Positions 29,174-41,903 of a stretch of 64,000 nucleotides of DNA are shown in pieces; within the stretch, counting starts at the first letter, position 1; each line of letters starts with the position of its first letter. The DNA lies in the NCBI RefSeq assembly GCF_017948245.1, contig NZ_CP072865.1:3373501-3437500 (forward strand), given 5' to 3'. Origin of the DNA: Rhizobium sp. NLR16a (GTDB lineage Bacteria > Pseudomonadota > Alphaproteobacteria > Rhizobiales > Rhizobiaceae). The position numbers and the translations under genes are program-made. The notes beneath the pieces were generated by a model. It was given only the letters and a program-made list of their open reading frames with translations. It made no database searches and had not been told where the DNA came from.

Positions 29174-30610
29174 ATGTCCCCAAAAAAGACGACGCTGAAG
29201 CCTGCCAGAAACGTACCCGCCTCGACGAAAACACCTCCGGACCCCGGATCCCTGCGCGGCGTTGCGAACTGGAAGGAAGCGGCGCAGTGGCTGAGGGCCA
29301 GGGGCATCGAAGACATCGAATGCATCACGCCGGACCTTGCCGGCGTGCCGCGCGGCAAGATGATGCCGAGTTCCAAATTTACCTCCAACACCTCGCTGGC
29401 GCTGCCTTCGGCGATCTACCGGCATACGATTTCCGGCGAGTATCCGGAGGAGACGGAGAGCTTCCGATACGAGCCGCGCGACAGCGACCTGAAGCTGATG
29501 CCCGACCTTTCGACGCTTTCGGTCGTCCCCTGGGAGACCGACCCGACGGCCCAGGTGATCTGCGACATCGTCGATTCGGACGGCGGGGAAGTGCCCTATA
29601 CGCCGCGCAACGTCTTGAAGCGGATCATGAGCCTCTATCACGACCGCGGCTGGAAGCCGATCGTGGCGCCGGAGATCGAGTTCTATCTGGTCGCCAAGAA
29701 TGACGACCCCGACTATCCGCTGCATCCGCCGAAAGGCCGCTCCGGCCGCTCGATCCTCGGCGGCCAGGGCTATTCGATCGCCGGCATCAACGAGTTCGAC
29801 GAACTGATCGACGATATCTACCACTTCTCCGAAAAGCAGGGGCTGGAGATCGATACGCTGATCCACGAGGAGGGACCGGCGCAGCTCGAGATCAACCTGC
29901 GCCATGGCAATCCGATCGAGCTTGCCGACCAGGTGTTCCTGTTCAAGCGCACGATCCGCGAGGCGGCGCTGAAGCACGACATCTACGCGACCTTCATGGC
30001 CAAGCCGATGCAGGGGCAGCCGGGCTCGGCGATGCATATCCACCAATCGGTGGTCAATATCGAGACGGGTAGGAACGTCTTCTCTAATCCGGACGGATCG
30101 GCCTCGAAGGAATTTTTCCATTTCATCGGCGGCATGCAGAAATTCGTGCCGAGCGCGATGGCGATGCTGGCCCCCTATGTGAATTCCTACCGCCGCCTGC
30201 AGCCCGACATGTCCTGCCCGGTCAACAATGCCTGGGGCTACGACAACCGGACGACCGCCTTCCGCGTCCCGGTTTCCGATCCGCAGGCGCGGCGGGTGGA
30301 AAACCGGCTGCCGAGTTCGGACGCCAATCCCTATCTGGCGCTCGCAGCCTCGCTCGCCGCCGGCCTGCTCGGCATCATGAGGCAGATCGAGCCGACGGCG
30401 CCGACCGAGGATTCGGCCAATGAAGGTTCGATCGACCTGCCGCGCGGTCTGCTGGAAGCCGTGGCGCTGATGGAGGACGAGCTCGCCTTCGAAGAGGTGT
30501 TCGGCAAGCAGTTCATCGGCCTTTACGCCGGCGTCAAGCGCGGCGAGTTCGAGACCTTCATGCAGGTGATCAGTCCCTGGGAGCGGGAGTTTCTTCTGCT
30601 CAACGTGTGA
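29174..30610 (+). CDS. puuA: glutamine-synthetase-like gamma-glutamylpolyamine synthetase
   Basis: 478 residues with the full glutamine-synthetase catalytic fold. Metal ligands are seen in APEIEFYL and GPAQLEINLRHG, the ATP/substrate histidine segment in GSAMHIHQSV, and the phosphate-binding arginine region in WGYDNRTTAFRVP. It is not a housekeeping GlnA: the N-terminus is different and the gene is followed 7 bases on by a DadA/PuuB-like oxidase, the arrangement used to gamma-glutamylate putrescine and then oxidise it. The substrate (putrescine or another amine) is inferred from context, including potFGHI in the same window. Confidence 0.82.
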   Translation: MSPKKTTLKPARNVPASTKTPPDPGSLRGVANWKEAAQWLRARGIEDIECITPDLAGVPRGKMMPSSKFTSNTSLALPSAIYRHTISGEYPEETESFRYEPRDSDLKLMPDLSTLSVVPWETDPTAQVICDIVDSDGGEVPYTPRNVLKRIMSLYHDRGWKPIVAPEIEFYLVAKNDDPDYPLHPPKGRSGRSILGGQGYSIAGINEFDELIDDIYHFSEKQGLEIDTLIHEEGPAQLEINLRHGNPIELADQVFLFKRTIREAALKHDIYATFMAKPMQGQPGSAMHIHQSVVNIETGRNVFSNPDGSASKEFFHFIGGMQKFVPSAMAMLAPYVNSYRRLQPDMSCPVNNAWGYDNRTTAFRVPVSDPQARRVENRLPSSDANPYLALAASLAAGLLGIMRQIEPTAPTEDSANEGSIDLPRGLLEAVALMEDELAFEEVFGKQFIGLYAGVKRGEFETFMQVISPWEREFLLLNV

Positions 30611-30617
30611 GGATATC

Positions 30618-31913
30618 ATGGCGTCGCAGGAGATGTGGCAAAGCCCGATTGCGCCCGGGCTATCCTGGTACCAGGCAAACGTCGGGGGGCGGCCGACCTA
30701 CGCCGCTCTCGACGGCTCGAGGACATGCGACGTCGCCATTGTCGGCGGCGGCTATACCGGCCTGCAGGCCGCCTACAACCTCGCCAAGTCGGGCGTTTCG
30801 GTGGTGCTGATCGAGGCATGGCGCTTCGGCGACGGAGCCTCCGGGCGCAATGGCGGCCAGCTCGGCACCGGCCAGCGGTGGTGGCCGGAAGAGCTTGAGG
30901 AAAAGATCGGCTACGAACGCTCGAAGGCGCTGTTCGATGTCGCCGAGGCGGCCAAGCGCCATCTTCTCGATTTCGCCAGGGAACATCAGATCGAGATCGA
31001 TTACGTGCCTGGCCAGCTCAACGTCGCGCACAAGGCAAGCTACGAACGCGACTATCGTGAGAATGCGGAAATCGCCGCTGAGCGTTACGGCTATCCGCAT
31101 TTGCGCTTCATGGACCGGAAGGAAACGCAGGAGCGGCTCGGCTCAAACCGTTTCCACTGCGGCGTGCGTGATGTCGGCACCGGCCATATTCATCCGCTGA
31201 AGCTGCTCATCGGGCTGGCGCGGGTGGCCTCCAATGCCGGCGCTGATATCTTCGAGATGACCCCTGCAAAGGCGATCCGCCAAACCGGCGGCAAGGTGAT
31301 GATCGAAACCGAAAGGGGAACGATCACCGCCGACCGGGCGCTGATCGCCTGCAACGGTCATATCGGCAATCTGGAGCCGGTGACGGCAAGTCATGTCATG
31401 CCAATCCGCTCCTTTATCGGCGCCACCGTTCCGCTTGAGGCCTATCCCGATGTGCTGCCGGGAGGCGAAGCTGTCGCCGATTCGCGCTTCGTCGTTCGCT
31501 ATTTCCGCAAAGTCGAAGGCCGCCTGCTGTTCGGTGGCCGCGAGGTCTATACGGCGGACAATCCCCGGGACATATCGCGGCACATCCGACGGCAGATCGG
31601 CGAGGTCTATCCTGGCTTGAAGGATATCCAGATCACCCATGCCTGGGGCGGCAGCGTCGGAATCACCATGCCGCGCCAGCTTTTCGTGCGCGATGTGATG
31701 CCCGGCGTCACCTCGATCGGTGGTTACTCCGGCCATGGCGTCATGCTGTCAAACTACTGTGGCAGGCTCTATGCGGAAACGGTGCTTGGCAAATCCGGCG
31801 ATCTCGACCTGTTCAGATCGCTCGATATTCCTGCCTTTCCCGGCGGAGCCCGGATGCGGGCGCCGCTGCTTTTCCTCGCCTTGTCGTGGTTTGCGCTTCG
31901 CGACAAGTTTTAG
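30618..31913 (+). CDS. puuB: FAD-dependent gamma-glutamylputrescine oxidase-like protein
   Basis: 431 residues. The N-terminus SPIAPGLSWYQANVG is typical of PuuB/OrdL oxidases. The FAD-binding fold is CDVAIVGGGYTGLQAAYNLA (about residues 37-56), then GDGASGRNGGQLGTGQRW, and the C-terminal FAD loop TSIGGYSGHGVMLSNYCG. It probably oxidises the gamma-glutamyl amine made by the upstream enzyme, releasing ammonia and peroxide. It starts 7 bases after puuA, so they form one operon. Genes for the aldehyde dehydrogenase and gamma-glutamyl hydrolase steps are not in the window. Confidence 0.82.
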   Translation: MASQEMWQSPIAPGLSWYQANVGGRPTYAALDGSRTCDVAIVGGGYTGLQAAYNLAKSGVSVVLIEAWRFGDGASGRNGGQLGTGQRWWPEELEEKIGYERSKALFDVAEAAKRHLLDFAREHQIEIDYVPGQLNVAHKASYERDYRENAEIAAERYGYPHLRFMDRKETQERLGSNRFHCGVRDVGTGHIHPLKLLIGLARVASNAGADIFEMTPAKAIRQTGGKVMIETERGTITADRALIACNGHIGNLEPVTASHVMPIRSFIGATVPLEAYPDVLPGGEAVADSRFVVRYFRKVEGRLLFGGREVYTADNPRDISRHIRRQIGEVYPGLKDIQITHAWGGSVGITMPRQLFVRDVMPGVTSIGGYSGHGVMLSNYCGRLYAETVLGKSGDLDLFRSLDIPAFPGGARMRAPLLFLALSWFALRDKF

Positions 31914-31973
31914 TCCGATTGCGGATTTCCTCTTCCGGCAATTCGCTCTAAAACCGGAGCCCGACAGATTCAT

Positions 31974-31982
31974 TGCACTGCA
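31974..31982. promoter_or_regulatory. TGC-N3-GCA element upstream of zwf
   Basis: TGCACTGCA, 65-73 bases before the zwf ATG, matches the same TGC-N3-GCA pattern seen at the phasin and acetoacetyl-CoA synthetase promoters. If PhaR/AniA binds here, PHB status would control entry of glucose into the Entner-Doudoroff route. Single short motif; low confidence alone. Confidence 0.4.
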
Positions 31983-32046
31983 CACTGGCTTTTTTAAATC
32001 GATTAGATTAAAAGGGCCGCAACCAGCCTGATTGAGAGACAAGCTC

Positions 32047-33522
32047 ATGAGCAGCCAGATCATTCCCGTTGAGCCCTTTGATTGCGTCGTCTTCGGCGGC
32101 AGCGGCGACCTTGCCGAGCGGAAGCTTTTGCCCGCGCTCTACCATCGCCAGATCGAGGGCCAGTTCAAGGAGCCGACGCGTATCATCGGCGCCTCGCGCA
32201 GCCCGCTTTCGCATGAGGAATATCGCAAGTTCGCCAGGGACGCGCTGAAGGAACACCTGAAGAAAGGTGAATACGACGAAGACGAGGTCGAGAAGTTCTG
32301 TGCCCGCCTCTATTATGTTTCAGTCGACGCCCGCACGGACACCGGCTGGGATGAGCTGAAAAAGCTGCTCGACGAAAGCAAGGATCGGGTGCGCGGCTTC
32401 TATCTGGCGGTTGCACCTGGCATCTTCGGCGACATTTCGCAAAAGATCCATGATCACAAGCTGATCACCAAGTCGACCCGCATCGTCGTCGAAAAACCGA
32501 TCGGCCGCGACCTCGCCTCGGCGCTGCAGCTCAACGACACGATCGGCCGCGTCTTCAAGGAAGAGCAGATCTTCCGCATCGACCACTATCTCGGCAAGGA
32601 GACGGTGCAGAACCTGATGGCGCTGCGTTTTGCCAACGCGCTCTATGAGCCGCTGTGGAACGCCAACTACATCGATCATGTGCAGATCACCGTGGCGGAA
32701 TCGGTCGGCCTCGAAGGCCGCGCCGGCTATTACGATACCGCCGGTGCGCTGCGCGACATGGTGCAGAACCACATCCTGCAGCTGCTCTGCCTGACCGCGA
32801 TGGAAGTGCCCTCGTCGATGGATTCGGAAGCCGTTCGCGACGAGAAGCTGAAGGTGCTGCGCGCCCTGAAGCCGCTCGACGCTTCCAATGTCGAGCAGGC
32901 GACGGTTCGCGGCCAGTACCGGGCCGGTGCATCGAGCAGCGGCCCGGTCAAGGGTTATCTCGAAGAGCTCGAAGGCGGCGTCTCCAACACCGAGACCTTC
33001 GTCGCCATCAAGGCGGAGATCAACAACTGGCGCTGGGCGGGTGTGCCCTTCTACATCAGAACCGGCAAGCGCCTTACCGGGCGCATGTCGGAAATCGTCA
33101 TCACCTTCAAGCCGATCCCGCATGCGATCTTCGACCAGGCGGCCGGGCGCATTGTCGCCAACCAGCTGATCATTCGCCTGCAGCCGGATGAGGGGGTCAA
33201 GCAGTCGCTGATGATCAAAGATCCGGGTCCGGGCGGCATGCGCCTGCGCAGCGTATCGCTCGACATGAGCTTCGCCCAGGCCTTCAATGTCCGCAATCCC
33301 GACGCCTACGAGCGCCTGCTAATGGACGTGATCCGCTCCAACCAGACATTGTTCATGCGCCGCGACGAAGTCGAGGCCGCATGGAGGTGGGTGGATCCGA
33401 TCCTCAAGGGTTGGGAAACGACCGGCCAGCAGGTGCAGGGCTATACGGCCGGCACCTGGGGCCCGAGCCAGGCCATCGCGCTGATCGAGCGCGACGGCCG
33501 CACCTGGCATGACGACATATAG
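32047..33522 (+). CDS. zwf: glucose-6-phosphate 1-dehydrogenase
   Basis: 491 residues. It oxidises glucose-6-phosphate to 6-phosphogluconolactone with NAD(P)+. The N-terminal nucleotide fold is VVFGGSGDLAERKLLPALY. The substrate/active-site motif RIDHYLGKETVQNLMALRF contains the catalytic histidine, preceded by VEKPIGRDLASA. The start at 32047 (MSSQIIPVEPF) is chosen over a TTG five codons earlier. First gene of zwf-pgl-edd, the upper Entner-Doudoroff operon, with 10 bases to pgl. Confidence 0.97.
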   Translation: MSSQIIPVEPFDCVVFGGSGDLAERKLLPALYHRQIEGQFKEPTRIIGASRSPLSHEEYRKFARDALKEHLKKGEYDEDEVEKFCARLYYVSVDARTDTGWDELKKLLDESKDRVRGFYLAVAPGIFGDISQKIHDHKLITKSTRIVVEKPIGRDLASALQLNDTIGRVFKEEQIFRIDHYLGKETVQNLMALRFANALYEPLWNANYIDHVQITVAESVGLEGRAGYYDTAGALRDMVQNHILQLLCLTAMEVPSSMDSEAVRDEKLKVLRALKPLDASNVEQATVRGQYRAGASSSGPVKGYLEELEGGVSNTETFVAIKAEINNWRWAGVPFYIRTGKRLTGRMSEIVITFKPIPHAIFDQAAGRIVANQLIIRLQPDEGVKQSLMIKDPGPGGMRLRSVSLDMSFAQAFNVRNPDAYERLLMDVIRSNQTLFMRRDEVEAAWRWVDPILKGWETTGQQVQGYTAGTWGPSQAIALIERDGRTWHDDI

Positions 33523-33532
33523 GACGACACCG

Positions 33533-34231
33533 ATGGCATCGAACCTGCATTCCTTCGCCAGTGCTGCCGACCTCGCCGACAGCCTCGCCGACACGGTCGC
33601 CGACAGGCTTTCGGCGGCAATCGCCGCCCGCGGTGCGGCGTCCATCGCCGTTTCCGGCGGTTCGACGCCGAAGGCCTTCTTCCAGGCGCTTTCGACACGC
33701 GACATCGCCTGGGACAAAGTGACGATCACGCTGGTGGACGAACGTTTCGTGCCGGCCGACAATGCCCGCTCGAACCACCTGCTGGTCGATGCCAACCTTC
33801 TTCAGAACAAGGCAAAAGCGGCGCGTTTCGTGCCGCTTTACCAGCCGGCATCCTCCGTCGAGGAGGCCGCACGGCTTGCGACGGAAAAAAGCGACGAAAT
33901 CGGAATACCCTTCGACGTCGTCATCCTCGGCATGGGCGGCGACGGCCACACGGCTTCGTTCTTCCCCGGCGGCAGCAATCTTGCCCGGGCGCTCGACGCG
34001 TCGACGCCGCGCGGCGTCATCACCATGGAAGCGGAAGGAGCCGGCGAGCCGCGCCTGACCTTCACCTTCTCCAGTCTTCAGGATGCCGCACTCCTGGTGC
34101 TCCATATTGAGGGCGAAGGCAAAAAAGACGTTCTCGCAAAGGCGGAAGGCAGCGGTGACGAGGCAGAAATGCCGATCCGCGCCGTTCTGCGCCGGGCCAC
34201 TTCCCCGGTCGAGATCTACTGGGCTCCCTGA
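33533..34231 (+). CDS. pgl: 6-phosphogluconolactonase
   Basis: 232 residues. It hydrolyses 6-phosphogluconolactone to 6-phosphogluconate. Family motifs are SIAVSGGSTPKAFFQALS, ITLVDERFVPADNARSNHLL and the signature VILGMGGDGHTASFFPG. The start at 33533 (MASNLHSF) has AGGA 8 bases upstream; an in-frame ATG inside the end of zwf is rejected. Middle gene of zwf-pgl-edd. Confidence 0.95.
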   Translation: MASNLHSFASAADLADSLADTVADRLSAAIAARGAASIAVSGGSTPKAFFQALSTRDIAWDKVTITLVDERFVPADNARSNHLLVDANLLQNKAKAARFVPLYQPASSVEEAARLATEKSDEIGIPFDVVILGMGGDGHTASFFPGGSNLARALDASTPRGVITMEAEGAGEPRLTFTFSSLQDAALLVLHIEGEGKKDVLAKAEGSGDEAEMPIRAVLRRATSPVEIYWAP

Positions 34232-34309
34232 TCGGCCCCAGACCGGATCCGGATTTCAGGCCGGAGCCGCCGAAAGAGATAGAGACAACGAACAAGGCAG
34301 GGATTTTCC

Positions 34310-36130
34310 ATGTCCGCTCATGCACGCATTTCTGCGATCACCGATCGCATCGTCGAACGCTCGAAGCCGACCCGCGAGCGCTACCTGGAACGCCTGCGCG
34401 CCGCCGCTTCCAAGGGTGTGCAGCGCTCGGTGCTCGGCTGCGCCAACCTCGCGCACGGCTTCGCGGTCTGTTCCCCCGCCGAAAAGGATGCGCTCGCCGG
34501 CGACCGCATACCCAATCTCGGCATCATCACCGCCTATAACGACATGCTCTCGGCCCACCAGCCGTTCGAGACCTATCCGGCGATCATCCGTGAGGCGGCC
34601 GCCGAGGCAGGCGGTGTCGCTCAGGTGGCCGGCGGCGTGCCCGCAATGTGCGACGGCGTCACCCAGGGACAGCCGGGCATGGAGCTCTCGCTCTTCTCGC
34701 GTGACCTGATCGCCATGGCCGCGGGCGTCGGCCTGTCGCACAATATGTTCGATGCCGCCCTCTTCCTCGGCGTCTGCGACAAGATCGTGCCGGGCCTCGT
34801 CATCGCCGCACTATCCTTCGGCCACTTGCCGTCGATCTTCGTTCCCGCCGGTCCGATGACCACAGGCCTGCCGAACGACGAGAAGTCGCGCGTGCGGCAG
34901 CTCTTTGCCGAGGGCAAGGTCGGGCGCGCCGAGCTTCTGGAGGCGGAATCGAAATCCTATCATGGTCCCGGCACCTGCACCTTCTACGGCACCGCCAACT
35001 CCAACCAAATGCTGATGGAGATCATGGGATTCCACATGCCGGGCTCCTCCTTCATCAACCCCGGTACGCCGCTGCGGGAAGCGCTGACGCGCGAAGCCGC
35101 CAAGCGGGCGCTGGCGATCACCGCACTCGGCAACGAATTCACGCCAGCCGGCGAGATGATCGACGAGCGCTCGATCGTCAACGGCGTCGTCGGCCTGCAT
35201 GCGACCGGCGGCTCGACCAACCACACGCTGCACCTCGTCGCCATGGCGCGGGCAGCCGGCATCCAGCTCACCTGGCAGGACATTGCCGAGCTTTCGGAAA
35301 TCGTGCCGCTGCTTGCCCGCGTCTATCCGAACGGGCTTGCCGACGTGAACCATTTCCAGGCGGCCGGCGGCATGGGTTTCCTCATCAAGGAACTCCTCAA
35401 GCACGGGCTGGTGCATGACGACGTGCGCACCGTCTTCGGCCAAGGCCTCGAGGCCTATACGGTCGATGCCCGGCTCGGCGAGAACCGCACCGTGTTGCGC
35501 GAACCGTCGCCGGAGAAGAGCCACGATCCGAAGGTGCTTTCCAGCATCGAGACGCCGTTCCAGGCCAATGGCGGGCTGAAGATGCTGCGTGGCAATCTCG
35601 GCAAGGCGGTCATCAAGATCTCCGCCGTCAAGCCGGAGCGCCACGTCATCGAGGCGCCGGCGATTGTCTTCCACAGCCAGCAGGAACTGCAGGACGCTTT
35701 CAAGGAAGGCAAGCTCAACCGCGATTTCATCGCGGTTGTACGCTTCCAGGGGCCGAAGGCGAACGGTATGCCGGAACTGCACAAGCTGACGCCGCCGCTC
35801 GGCGTGCTGCAGGACCGCGGCTTCCGCGTGGCGCTGCTCACCGACGGGCGCATGTCGGGCGCATCCGGCAAGGTGCCGGCAGCAATCCACGTCACGCCGG
35901 AAGCGGTCGATGGCGGCCCAATCGCCCGCATCCGGGACGGCGACATCATTCGCCTCGACGCGATCAAGGGCACGCTCGAAGTGCTGGTCGATGCAGCCGA
36001 CATGGCCGAGCGCGAGCCGGTGAGCATCGATCTCTCCGACAATGAATTCGGCATGGGCCGTGAACTCTTCGCCCCCTTCCGCCGCGCCGTCGGCGCATCC
36101 GATCAGGGCGCCAGCGTGCTCTTCCACTGA
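34310..36130 (+). CDS. edd: phosphogluconate dehydratase
   Basis: 606 residues, the usual length. It converts 6-phosphogluconate to KDPG in the Entner-Doudoroff pathway. IlvD/Edd-family iron-sulfur and active-site motifs are visible: [59 protein letters not shown] and the C-terminal [18 protein letters not shown]. It lies 78 bases after pgl, and the operon ends at a strong terminator just after the stop. The KDPG aldolase gene eda is not in the window. Confidence 0.97.
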   Translation: MSAHARISAITDRIVERSKPTRERYLERLRAAASKGVQRSVLGCANLAHGFAVCSPAEKDALAGDRIPNLGIITAYNDMLSAHQPFETYPAIIREAAAEAGGVAQVAGGVPAMCDGVTQGQPGMELSLFSRDLIAMAAGVGLSHNMFDAALFLGVCDKIVPGLVIAALSFGHLPSIFVPAGPMTTGLPNDEKSRVRQLFAEGKVGRAELLEAESKSYHGPGTCTFYGTANSNQMLMEIMGFHMPGSSFINPGTPLREALTREAAKRALAITALGNEFTPAGEMIDERSIVNGVVGLHATGGSTNHTLHLVAMARAAGIQLTWQDIAELSEIVPLLARVYPNGLADVNHFQAAGGMGFLIKELLKHGLVHDDVRTVFGQGLEAYTVDARLGENRTVLREPSPEKSHDPKVLSSIETPFQANGGLKMLRGNLGKAVIKISAVKPERHVIEAPAIVFHSQQELQDAFKEGKLNRDFIAVVRFQGPKANGMPELHKLTPPLGVLQDRGFRVALLTDGRMSGASGKVPAAIHVTPEAVDGGPIARIRDGDIIRLDAIKGTLEVLVDAADMAEREPVSIDLSDNEFGMGRELFAPFRRAVGASDQGASVLFH

Positions 36131-36150
36131 GCGCAATCAGTTTAAACAAG

Positions 36151-36189
36151 AAAAACCCGCGGGGCGCCTGAAGCGTCCCGCGGGTTTTT
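36151..36189 (+). terminator. strong intrinsic terminator of zwf-pgl-edd
   Basis: 17-bp stem (one G-T pair) from AAAAACCCGCGGG to CCCGCGGGTTTTT, with a run of five T. Symmetric A and T runs mean it may also serve the converging PilZ-like gene at 36214. Confidence 0.9.
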
Positions 36190-36213
36190 CTATGAGCGGT
36201 CCGAGACTATCCG

Positions 36214-36567
36214 TCAGGCGCGGATATCGAGGACGTAGTCCTTGTGCGCGGGGTGCGTGCTGTAGACGAAGATCTTATTCAGCTCCTTCTGCGTCAGCAG
36301 CCGCAGGAAGCGAACCTCGATCGTATTGTTGGCGTTGACCTTCATCAGCAGGCATCCGACCTTGGTGATGCGGGCATCCGGAATATCCAGATAGAACTGC
36401 TTCGGCAGGTTGAACTGGGTCAGGATTGCCAATGTTGCGCTGCTCATCGAGATGCGGACAATGTCGCAGCGGCGCGAAGCCGCGTGCATGACGCCCTTTT
36501 CCGTATATTCGATGCGCGCGGCGTTCATCGTATCCTCCATTTTGAACCGCGCCTCGCGGTCATACAT
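36214..36567 (-). CDS. PilZ-like domain protein with degenerate c-di-GMP motifs
   Basis: 117 residues from the ATG at 36567 (MYDREARFKMED), with AAGGAAGAG upstream. An alternative GTG at 36627 also has a good GAGGGGGA site and would add 20 residues. The beta-rich pattern AARIEYTEKGVMHAASRRCD then IVRISMSSATLAIL, followed by FYLDIPDARITKVGCLLMKV, resembles PilZ proteins. But the D/N-x-S-x-x-G motif reads RISMSSA, lacking the first acidic residue and the glycine, so c-di-GMP binding is doubtful. It sits between edd and the agl operon and faces edd. The function in that setting is unknown. Confidence 0.65.
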   Translation of the reverse strand: MYDREARFKMEDTMNAARIEYTEKGVMHAASRRCDIVRISMSSATLAILTQFNLPKQFYLDIPDARITKVGCLLMKVNANNTIEVRFLRLLTQKELNKIFVYSTHPAHKDYVLDIRA

Positions 36568-36743
36568 GAAGGACTCTTCCTTGCTCAGGAAATGAGATCT
36601 TGGCTGTGACGGATTGGAAGCGGCCACCTGCTTATCCCCCTCATAAAGTGATGAGGAAAAGGTAGCAGCCGATCTTTAACAGAAAGTGAGAATTCGGCTG
36701 CCTCCATATAATTCCCGGGATTACCACCCCAAAAATGGCCGCC

Positions 36744-37832
<1,089 letters not shown>

Positions 37833-37853
37833 TTCTCACTCCCCTCCTGATCC

Positions 37854-39506
<1,653 letters not shown>

Positions 39507-39539
39507 GGAATATCCTGTCTGAAGTCAGTTTGGAAATGG

Positions 39540-40703
39540 TCAGCCGCCCTTGACCGAACCCGCCAGCAGACCACGCACCAGATAACGCTGCAGTCCGAAG
39601 AAGACCAGCAGCGGCACGACGATAGTGACGAAGGCCGACGCCGTCAAAATCTCCCAATTGCCGCCGCGCGAGCCGAGCAGCGCGTTCAGCCTGCCGGTCA
39701 GCACGAGGTGATCCTGGTCAGTGCCGAGGAAGACCATGGCGACGAGCAGGTCATTCCATACCCACAGGAACTGGAAGATGGCGAAGGAGGCGAGTGCCGG
39801 GAAGGACAGGGGCAAAACGATACGAACGAAGATCTCGAAGTCGCTTGCGCCGTCGACGCGGGCGGATTCGATGATCTCCTTCGGCAGGCCGGCGATATAG
39901 GCCCGCAGGAGAAAGATGGCGAGCGGCATGCCGAAGGCGGTGTGCGCGAACCAGATGCCAGGATAGGTCTTCGACGGCTGGCCAAGCATATTGCCGATCT
40001 CGTTGTAGAGACGCAGCAGCGGAATCAGCGACATCTGCAGCGGCACGACGATGAGGCCGACCACAAGCGCAATCAGCAGCGCGCGCCCGGGAAACTCCAT
40101 CCAGCTCAATGCATAGGCGGCAAAAGCGGCAATCAGGATCGGGATGATCGTTGCCGGGATCGTCACCGTCAGCGAATTGATGAAGGACTGACCGATGCCT
40201 TCGCCGGTCAGAACCGTCTTGTAGTTCTGCAGCGTGAACTCCGGCGGCGCGGAGACGGACACGTAGATGCGCCGCGGCCGCTCGTCGGGCGAAAAGGCCG
40301 TGTTCTTCATGTAGCGATAGCTGCCGTCGCTGTTGATCTGCAGGCTCTCGCCATCGCCGAGATCGGCGGTCTCGCCGGCTTCAAAAGCGGCCGGTTGCTG
40401 CACGCGGTTGCCGAAGGATTTTACCGAGCGGCCGGTCTGCCCTTCCAGCACATTGCCTGAAATGACGTAATCGGCGCCTTCCTGCTTTTGCTGATCGGGC
40501 GTGCCCAGGCGGACGGCGACAGTCTGCGTCGAGCCGACGAAGGACGTCCACCAGCCGGAGACGACGATCTGGTCCTTGTCGCGCAAGGCGCTGACGAAGA
40601 TGCCGAGCGTCGGGATCAGCCAGATGATGACGATCAGCAGAACGGCAAGGTGAACGAAGAGACGGGCGGGGCCGATCTTGAAATAGCTTCCGACAGCGGT
40701 CAT
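39540..40703 (-). CDS. aglG: alpha-glucoside ABC transporter permease AglG
   Basis: 387 residues. After a first helix (LFVHLAVLLIVIIWLIPTLG, about residues 14-33) there is an unusually long extracytoplasmic segment (about 40-165) rich in polar and beta-like sequence, then the five-helix permease core with the EAA loop IESARVDGASDFEIFVRIVLP. This long insert is also what makes AglG longer than other MalG-type permeases. The ATG of aglG lies 1 base from the aglF stop. Confidence 0.93.
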   Translation of the reverse strand: MTAVGSYFKIGPARLFVHLAVLLIVIIWLIPTLGIFVSALRDKDQIVVSGWWTSFVGSTQTVAVRLGTPDQQKQEGADYVISGNVLEGQTGRSVKSFGNRVQQPAAFEAGETADLGDGESLQINSDGSYRYMKNTAFSPDERPRRIYVSVSAPPEFTLQNYKTVLTGEGIGQSFINSLTVTIPATIIPILIAAFAAYALSWMEFPGRALLIALVVGLIVVPLQMSLIPLLRLYNEIGNMLGQPSKTYPGIWFAHTAFGMPLAIFLLRAYIAGLPKEIIESARVDGASDFEIFVRIVLPLSFPALASFAIFQFLWVWNDLLVAMVFLGTDQDHLVLTGRLNALLGSRGGNWEILTASAFVTIVVPLLVFFGLQRYLVRGLLAGSVKGG

Positions 40704-40704
40704 C

Positions 40705-41718
40705 TCAATGGCCCTTCAGTTCGCGGTTGGCGCGGCGCACGTTCCAGACCATGATCGGCGTGACGGCAAGCATGATGATGATGGCGATGACCGCACTTCG
40801 GCCGGAATCGCCGCCGCCGCGGAACATCCAGTCGAACATCAGGTTCGCCAGCACCATGGTCTGCCACTGGCCGTTGGTCATGGTCAGCACGATGTCGAAA
40901 ACCTTGAGGACGAGGATGGTGATCGTCGTCCAGACGACGGCGATGGTGCCCCAGACCTGCGGCACCATGATGCGCCAGAAGATCTGCCAGCCATTGGCGC
41001 CGTCGATGACGGCGGCTTCGATCGTCTCCTCGGGAATGCCGCGCAGCGCTGCCGAGAGGATGACCATGGCGAAACCGGTCTGGATCCAGATCAGGATGAC
41101 CATCAGGAAGAAATTGTTCCAGAAGGGAACCGAGATCCAGACTTCGGGCGTGCCGCCGAACAGCTGGACGATGGCGTTCAAGAGGCCGATCTGGACGTCG
41201 TTGCCGCCGCGATATTCATAGATGAATTTCCAGATGACCGAGGCGCCGACGAAGGAGATCGCCATCGGCATGAAGACGATGCTCTTGGCGATATTGCCCC
41301 ACCAGATGCGGTCGGTCATCACCGCGATGACCAGGCCGAAGAAGGTGCAGGCGGCCGGCACGACGGCGAGCCAGAGGATGTTGTTGAAGATCGACTGGCG
41401 GAATTCGCGGTCACCGATCGCCCATTTGTAATTGGCCACGCCGACGAATTGCTGGCCGGTGCGGTCATAGAAGGAGAGAATGAAGGTCGCGACAACCGGG
41501 TAGACGAGATAGACGAAAAGCAGGAAGAGCGCCGGGCCGAGAAACAGCCATGGCCGGATGAGCGCACGGCGGTTGAGGTTGCGCGAGGCGGCGCGGATGT
41601 CGCCGTCCTTCACCGGCAGAGCGAAATCGAGGATCTTATTCGAAAAATAGAAATAGGCCGAGCACGCGACAACGGCGGCGACCACGACGCCCAAAGCGGA
41701 CACTATCTGCAACAGCAT
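40705..41718 (-). CDS. aglF: alpha-glucoside ABC transporter permease AglF
   Basis: 337 residues with an extra N-terminal helix (about residues 5-27) and the MalF-type six-helix core. The EAA loop is IEAAVIDGANGWQIFWRIMVP. It forms the channel with AglG. A hairpin separates it from aglE upstream. Confidence 0.93.
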   Translation of the reverse strand: MLLQIVSALGVVVAAVVACSAYFYFSNKILDFALPVKDGDIRAASRNLNRRALIRPWLFLGPALFLLFVYLVYPVVATFILSFYDRTGQQFVGVANYKWAIGDREFRQSIFNNILWLAVVPAACTFFGLVIAVMTDRIWWGNIAKSIVFMPMAISFVGASVIWKFIYEYRGGNDVQIGLLNAIVQLFGGTPEVWISVPFWNNFFLMVILIWIQTGFAMVILSAALRGIPEETIEAAVIDGANGWQIFWRIMVPQVWGTIAVVWTTITILVLKVFDIVLTMTNGQWQTMVLANLMFDWMFRGGGDSGRSAVIAIIIMLAVTPIMVWNVRRANRELKGH

Positions 41719-41867
41719 TACGTCCCTCCCCTGCTTCCCCTGATCTTATTCCGACCGGCTTTCATTCTGACGGGTCAAGGCCGGCCACCGTCAATATGTT
41801 TGCATTGCCCAATCACAATATATCCCATTGGCCCGGCTCTTTGCGAACCCGGCCAGTCATGGAGCGT

Positions 41868-41891
41868 ATGCCGCCGGCAAACCGGCGGCAT
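41868..41891 (-). terminator. hairpin between aglE and aglF
   Basis: Perfect 10-bp stem ATGCCGCCGG/CCGGCGGCAT with a 4-base loop, 12 bases past the aglE stop, with no T-run. As after potF, it probably stabilises the binding-protein mRNA or causes partial termination. Confidence 0.65.
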
Positions 41892-41903
41892 CGTTTTGAA
41901 AGA

